This document shows, in pieces, positions 7,336 through 10,266 of a DNA stretch of 10,266 nt. Position 1 is the stretch's first letter; each line of letters starts with the position of its first letter. The stretch lies in the NCBI GenBank assembly GCA_030635805.1, contig DAOVYC010000008.1:1-10266 (forward strand), written 5' to 3'. The notes under the pieces are model-generated. The model saw only the letters and a list, made by a program, of their open reading frames with translations, was not told the origin of the DNA and did not search any database. The DNA comes from a bacterium (GTDB lineage: Bacteria > Patescibacteriota > Gracilibacteria > JAUYGZ01 > DAOVYC01). Position numbers and translations under genes: made by a program.

Positions 7336-7960
7336 TAAAAAACTCTTGAATATTTTCAAAAATCTCCTCCGTCTCAATCTCTTCAAACTCCTCTCTTTTC
7401 CCCACTCCTCCAAGCACCGAAACACTCCTTACTCCCGCATTTTTTCCGGCATTAATGTCATGTACGGAATCACCAATAAACAAAGCTTCAGAACCCTTAA
7501 CTCCCAATTTCTCCAGAGCATAAAGCACCGGATCGGGATAAGGTTTTCCGCGCTCCGTCGTATCCCCGCCAACAATTGTCCGAAAATAATCAAAAATTCC
7601 GGATTCTTTTAGGCTTACTTTTGCTCCTTCCTCGTATTTCCCCGTCACAATTCCCAGTAAATAATTTTCAGAAAGGTTTTTAAGTCCCTCTATCACCCCG
7701 GGGAATAATCTCGTCTCTTTCACGGCGACATTATTATAGTACTCCGTATAGTCAGCGGCAATCGCGGGAATTTTATCCGCCGGGACAAAAGAAGCAAGAG
7801 TGGGATTTATCGGCTGACCGATGCCCATGCGAATCGCTTCAAAATCCGGCTCAAAACCATGCTTTTTCACCATCTTTGCAATGGCATCCACAATCACACT
7901 CACGCTGTCTACCAGCGTGCCATCGAGATCAAACAAAATTGCTTTTAAGTTTTCCGTCAT
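7319..7960 (-). CDS. HAD-superfamily phosphatase, phosphoglycolate-phosphatase-like
   Basis: A 213-residue cytosolic haloacid-dehalogenase hydrolase of the Gph/PpaX type with a helical cap. Motif I is DLDGTLVDS (Asp11 nucleophile, Asp13 acid/base), motif II VTGK (Thr106), motif III Lys139 in GKPYPDP and motif IV GDSVHD (Asp164, Asp168), so it should be an active Mg2+-dependent phosphatase. Candidate substrates are 2-phosphoglycolate, pyrophosphate or a nucleotide/sugar phosphate; sequence alone does not decide. The ATG at 7960 lies 3 nt after the purD stop, so it is the second gene of a purD operon and probably translationally coupled. That proximity hints at, but does not prove, a role in nucleotide metabolism. 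Its C-terminal FKKIKY and stop lie in an AT-rich duplication. Confidence 0.93.
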   Translation of the reverse strand: MTENLKAILFDLDGTLVDSVSVIVDAIAKMVKKHGFEPDFEAIRMGIGQPINPTLASFVPADKIPAIAADYTEYYNNVAVKETRLFPGVIEGLKNLSENYLLGIVTGKYEEGAKVSLKESGIFDYFRTIVGGDTTERGKPYPDPVLYALEKLGVKGSEALFIGDSVHDINAGKNAGVRSVSVLGGVGKREEFEEIETEEIFENIQEFFKKIKY

Positions 7961-7963
7961 ACT

Positions 7964-9274
7964 CTATAAATTTTTCAAGAATTCGATTCTAGATTCCACA
8001 AGACTCTGAGTTCCAATATCCGGCCGATGAAAGATATTTCCTTTTATCGACTGAACCGCTTTTTCCGCTATCGCCTCCGCCTCGGTGATTGTGTTCGCCA
8101 CACCCACCACTCCTATCGATCTGGATCCGCTGGTGTAAACTTTTCCATCCTTCTCATTTACCGAAGAGTAATACATGATGGCGTCTTCAGGAAAGTCGGA
8201 AAAATCCAGTTCCGCATTTTTCTGTGGATTATCCGGGTATCCTTTTGGAACCACGTATTTACATACCGTGGCCTGATTCTCAAATTCAACTTTTATCGAA
8301 ATCAAGTTTTGATCCAAGATTGCCCTACAAATATCCACAAAATCTGTCTTCAGGATTGGTAGAATATTAAGAGCTTCAGGATCACCAAAACGGGCATTGT
8401 ATTCTATCAATTTCACTCCGTTTTTTGTCACCATAAATCCTCCATAAAGAATCCCCGTAAAATACTCTCCTGTTTCTTTATGCAACGCTTCCAGCATCTT
8501 AGCTGAAATCTCCTGTGCCTGAACCATGTCTTGCTGAGTCAGAAAGGGAAGAAGGTGATTGGCATCGGAATACGACCCCATTCCACCCGTATTTGGTCCC
8601 TTATCTTTTTCAAAAGCTCTTTTATGATCCTGCACCGGTGGCATGTCCGCTAGCGTTTTTCCATCCGTAAAGCTCATTAACGAAAACTCCACTCCCACCA
8701 ATTTTTCTTCCACCACACATTTTCCACAAGCTTCCAAGCATTCTTTCGCATATTCAAGAGCTTCTTCAAAGTCCATCAAATGTTCACCAGCGATTTTTAC
8801 CCCTTTTCCATACATCAAACCATCCGCCTTCACCACATAATTTCCTTCACCCAGTTCGTTCAAAAATTCAGCAATACCATCCATATTTTCAAAATTCTTA
8901 AATTTCGGTGCTCCGGGAATGTCGTATTTTACCAACAAATCTCTCGCGAAAGATTTGGAAGATTCTACCCTTGCCACCGTTTTTTTCGGTCCCACCGCCG
9001 GTATTCCCATTCCTTCCAAAAAGTCACAAACCCCATCCGCGATCGGGTTATCCGGTCCCACGAAAGCAAAATCAGGCTTTTCTTTTTCTGCAAGTGTTTT
9101 CAGGTTATCCGTGTTCGAAAGATCATCGGTTAACTCATAAACATCCGCCATTTTCATTAATCCGGGATTATTTTTATTCGCAAAAACAACCAGCTCCGGG
9201 TTGTGCGCGGAACGCTTAATTGCTTCCCCGATAGCATGTTCTCGTCCTCCGTTTCCAACAAGTAGTACTTTCAT
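7964..9274 (-). CDS. purD: Phosphoribosylamine--glycine ligase (GAR synthetase)
   Basis: Catalyses the ATP-dependent joining of glycine to 5-phosphoribosylamine, giving GAR, the second step of de novo purine synthesis in the cytosol. At 436 residues it is full length. The N domain opens with MKVLLVGNGGREHAI (1-15) and has FVGPDNPIADG (71-81). The ATP-grasp fold has VVKADGLMYGKGVKIA (147-162), QDHKRAFEKDKGPNTGGMG (215-233, the PurD signature) and the metal-binding EYNARFGDPE (291-300). The C domain ends with IFHRPDIG. The usual KADGLAAGKG glycine loop reads KADGLMYGKG here. The ATG at 9274 begins the conserved N-terminus; no Shine-Dalgarno precedes it, only AT-rich repeats. It heads an operon with the HAD gene. 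No other pur gene is in view. Confidence 0.98.
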   Translation of the reverse strand: MKVLLVGNGGREHAIGEAIKRSAHNPELVVFANKNNPGLMKMADVYELTDDLSNTDNLKTLAEKEKPDFAFVGPDNPIADGVCDFLEGMGIPAVGPKKTVARVESSKSFARDLLVKYDIPGAPKFKNFENMDGIAEFLNELGEGNYVVKADGLMYGKGVKIAGEHLMDFEEALEYAKECLEACGKCVVEEKLVGVEFSLMSFTDGKTLADMPPVQDHKRAFEKDKGPNTGGMGSYSDANHLLPFLTQQDMVQAQEISAKMLEALHKETGEYFTGILYGGFMVTKNGVKLIEYNARFGDPEALNILPILKTDFVDICRAILDQNLISIKVEFENQATVCKYVVPKGYPDNPQKNAELDFSDFPEDAIMYYSSVNEKDGKVYTSGSRSIGVVGVANTITEAEAIAEKAVQSIKGNIFHRPDIGTQSLVESRIEFLKNL

Positions 9275-9290
9275 AATTATAAGATTAAGA

Positions 9291-9382
9291 ATTACAAAAT
9301 TACAAGATTAAAAGATTTAAAATTAAAAGATTGAAATCAAAATCGCAAAACTAGTATATCTTGTAATCTTGAATTTTGTAAT
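9291..9382. repeat. AT-rich inverted repeat in the divergent purD spacer
   Basis: ATTACAAAATTACAAGATTA (9291-9310) is complementary to 9364-9382 except for one bulged base, giving a potential long stem-loop with a 53-nt loop. Both arms belong to stretches of 7-8-bp periodic units (AAAAGATT, TAAAATT on the left; TAATCTTG, AATTTTG on the right). The 189-bp spacer 9275-9463 otherwise holds only promoter-like sequence for the two divergent genes. Confidence 0.7.
9353..9381 (-). promoter_or_regulatory. Possible promoter of the purD-HAD operon
   Basis: On the minus strand there is a -10-like TATACT (9353-9358) and a weak -35-like TTACAA (9376-9381) with a 17-bp spacer. The -35 lies inside the right arm of the inverted repeat. 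The region is so AT-rich that chance matches are likely. Confidence 0.3.
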
Positions 9383-9408
9383 CTTGTAATGTATACTAAA
9401 GTTTATAC

Positions 9409-9437
9409 TTGCAAAAATGTCAAATCTACGTTATAAT
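9409..9437 (+). promoter_or_regulatory. Sigma-70-type promoter for the LPITG protein gene
   Basis: -35 TTGCAA (9409-9414), 17-bp spacer, perfect -10 TATAAT (9432-9437). The predicted transcription start is near 9444, about 20 nt before the TTG start codon. This is the best promoter match in the window. Confidence 0.7.
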
Positions 9438-9463
9438 AATACAATATCTTTTAACACTTTCCT

Positions 9464-9808
9464 TTGTCGAAAACAAAAATAAAAACCCTGGGTTTGATTT
9501 TAATTCTCCTGTTTATTGGTTTTCAAATAACCAGTAATCTTTTTTTCTATACCAGTGAAGTAAAAGCGGAGGAGCTAGTTATAAATACCAAACTTATAGA
9601 ACGAAGAGAGCAAATTGCCCAAAGGCAAAGTTTTCAAAGAAATGCCGCCCAAGAAGAGCCGGCGGAATCAAGCCCAACCGCGACTATTCTTCCCATCACC
9701 GGCCCCATCCAAACTCCGTTCGTTCTCGTCATCTCAATTATTTTTGGAGCCACTCTCCTCGTAACCTGGGATCATGTGAGAGAGCGAATTAGAAATAAGA
9801 AAGTGTAA
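9464..9808 (+). CDS. Small cell-wall-anchored protein with LPITG sortase signal
   Basis: A 114-residue exported protein of unrecognised family. Residues 3-8 are basic, 9-29 hydrophobic, and VKA (33-35) gives a plausible signal-peptidase site. The predicted mature part is only about 44 residues, rich in Glu, Gln and Arg (helical stretch about 38-62), then a Pro/Ser/Thr segment. The C-terminus is a textbook sorting signal: LPITG (76-80), hydrophobic 86-102, basic tail RERIRNKK. Known LPXTG proteins are cut between Thr and Gly by a class A-type sortase and joined to the wall or to pilins, so that fate is inferred. The TTG start is forced: there is an in-frame stop at 9452-9454, no ATG or GTG follows before the signal peptide, and a strong promoter lies just upstream. 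No Shine-Dalgarno. Divergent from purD. No sortase gene is in the window. Confidence 0.85.
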   Translation: MSKTKIKTLGLILILLFIGFQITSNLFFYTSEVKAEELVINTKLIERREQIAQRQSFQRNAAQEEPAESSPTATILPITGPIQTPFVLVISIIFGATLLVTWDHVRERIRNKKV

Positions 9809-9830
9809 TTTATCAACTTGTCGATTTCCT

Positions 9831-9864
9831 AATGTAGCCTGCAGGCGTGCATGTGGGTTACATT
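9831..9864. repeat. Stem-loop in convergent spacer, related to the dispersed repeat end
   Basis: AATGTAGCC (9831-9839) pairs with GGTTACATT (9856-9864), a 9-bp stem with one G-T pair. The loop contains TGCA...TGCA. The GTAGC...GTTAC core matches the terminal stems of the dispersed repeat copies A and B. It lies midway between two convergent genes and might act as a bidirectional terminator, but no T-tract follows on either strand. Confidence 0.6.
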
Positions 9865-9877
9865 ATCTAACTGAGAG

Positions 9878-10266
9878 CTATCCCAAATGTCCTATTTTTG
9901 TTACCTCCAGCCCCACCCCGATATCCATAAATTCACTTGGGTATTTTTTTCGCACATATTTCAGATATCCGGTTAATTTCTGCGCGTGAGAGGATACATT
10001 GTCCGCCACCACAACGGCGTTTTTTCCAAATCTCTTTTCCAATAACTGAAAATGTTCCAAATAGTCACATTTTCTCGCATCCAGAAAAGCAAAATCCACC
10101 CCACGTTTTAGGTGGGGGATTCCCTTATGCGCGCTGGCGCAGATCATTTCCACCGTCGTTCCCAGGCGAGCCTTTTTCATAAATTCTACCGCTTTCTCCC
10201 ATTTCGGTCGAAAAAACTCGTAGCCGATCACTCCTCCCTTATTTTTCTTAATCGCCGAGGCGATCC
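9878..10266 (-). CDS. Class I SAM-dependent O-methyltransferase, C-terminal part (cut by window edge)
   Basis: 128 residues are visible; the frame is open to the right edge, so the gene continues beyond it. The sequence fits the COMT-like/COG4122 family that moves a methyl group from S-adenosylmethionine to a hydroxyl. GGVIGYEF is the second strand with the acidic residue that would bind the SAM ribose. VDFAFLDARK is the family's VDFxFLDxxK strand with the metal-site Asp, and VVVADNV carries the DN metal ligands. Beta strands near IGVGLEVTKIG finish the fold. The GxGxG SAM loop (motif I) should lie off the right edge and cannot be checked. A GTG at 10231 is in frame, but starting there would cut into the Rossmann fold, so it is not the start. 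Substrate unknown. Convergent with the LPITG gene. Confidence 0.85.
   Translation of the reverse strand, partial: IASAIKKNKGGVIGYEFFRPKWEKAVEFMKKARLGTTVEMICASAHKGIPHLKRGVDFAFLDARKCDYLEHFQLLEKRFGKNAVVVADNVSSHAQKLTGYLKYVRKKYPSEFMDIGVGLEVTKIGHLG

Noticed and set aside
9276..9281. TATAAT on the minus strand as a purD -10 box
   Set aside because: It lies 1 bp before the purD ATG, so transcription would start inside the gene and lose the start codon.

Overview
The window reads as a compact bacterial chromosome segment of moderate GC content with short intergenic gaps. The best guess is a Patescibacteria/CPR lineage such as Peregrinibacteria or a relative. This rests on a dimeric-type glycyl-tRNA synthetase, two proteins with C-terminal membrane or wall-sorting anchors, few Shine-Dalgarno sites and very repeat-rich spacers. 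The assignment is an inference and a Gram-positive-like non-CPR lineage is not excluded. The standard genetic code fits all genes. No rRNA, tRNA, CRISPR array, transposase or phage gene was seen.

Layout. At the left edge is the N-terminal third of enolase (minus strand, cut by the window). It is divergent from a 744-residue secreted multi-Ig/FN3 surface protein at 629-2863. Next on the plus strand are a small YggT-family membrane protein (3013-3273) and a full PcrA/UvrD helicase (3347-5551). A 273-bp convergent spacer packed with repeats separates the helicase from a minus-strand block: glycyl-tRNA synthetase (5825-7213), a HAD phosphatase (7319-7960) and purD (7964-9274). PurD and the HAD gene are 3 nt apart and surely co-transcribed. 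Divergent from purD is a 114-residue protein with an LPITG sorting signal (9464-9808). The right edge holds the C-terminal part of a class I O-methyltransferase on the minus strand.

The housekeeping genes (glycolysis, purine synthesis, tRNA charging, DNA repair) form no single pathway. The two surface proteins suggest a cell envelope with sortase-type anchoring.

The most unusual content is in the spacers and linkers. (1) Short tandem arrays of mostly 7-bp units, each with a different sequence, sit at almost every gene boundary. (2) A 19-bp imperfect palindrome, CTGAGC...CGAAG, occurs three times. Two copies lie inside genes in the same frame and encode Leu-Ser-Leu-Pro-Lys-Gly in interdomain linkers. 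The third is inserted into a longer dispersed repeat. (3) That longer repeat is present twice, with a third partial copy of its terminal stem-loop. These look like small mobile or actively copied non-coding elements.
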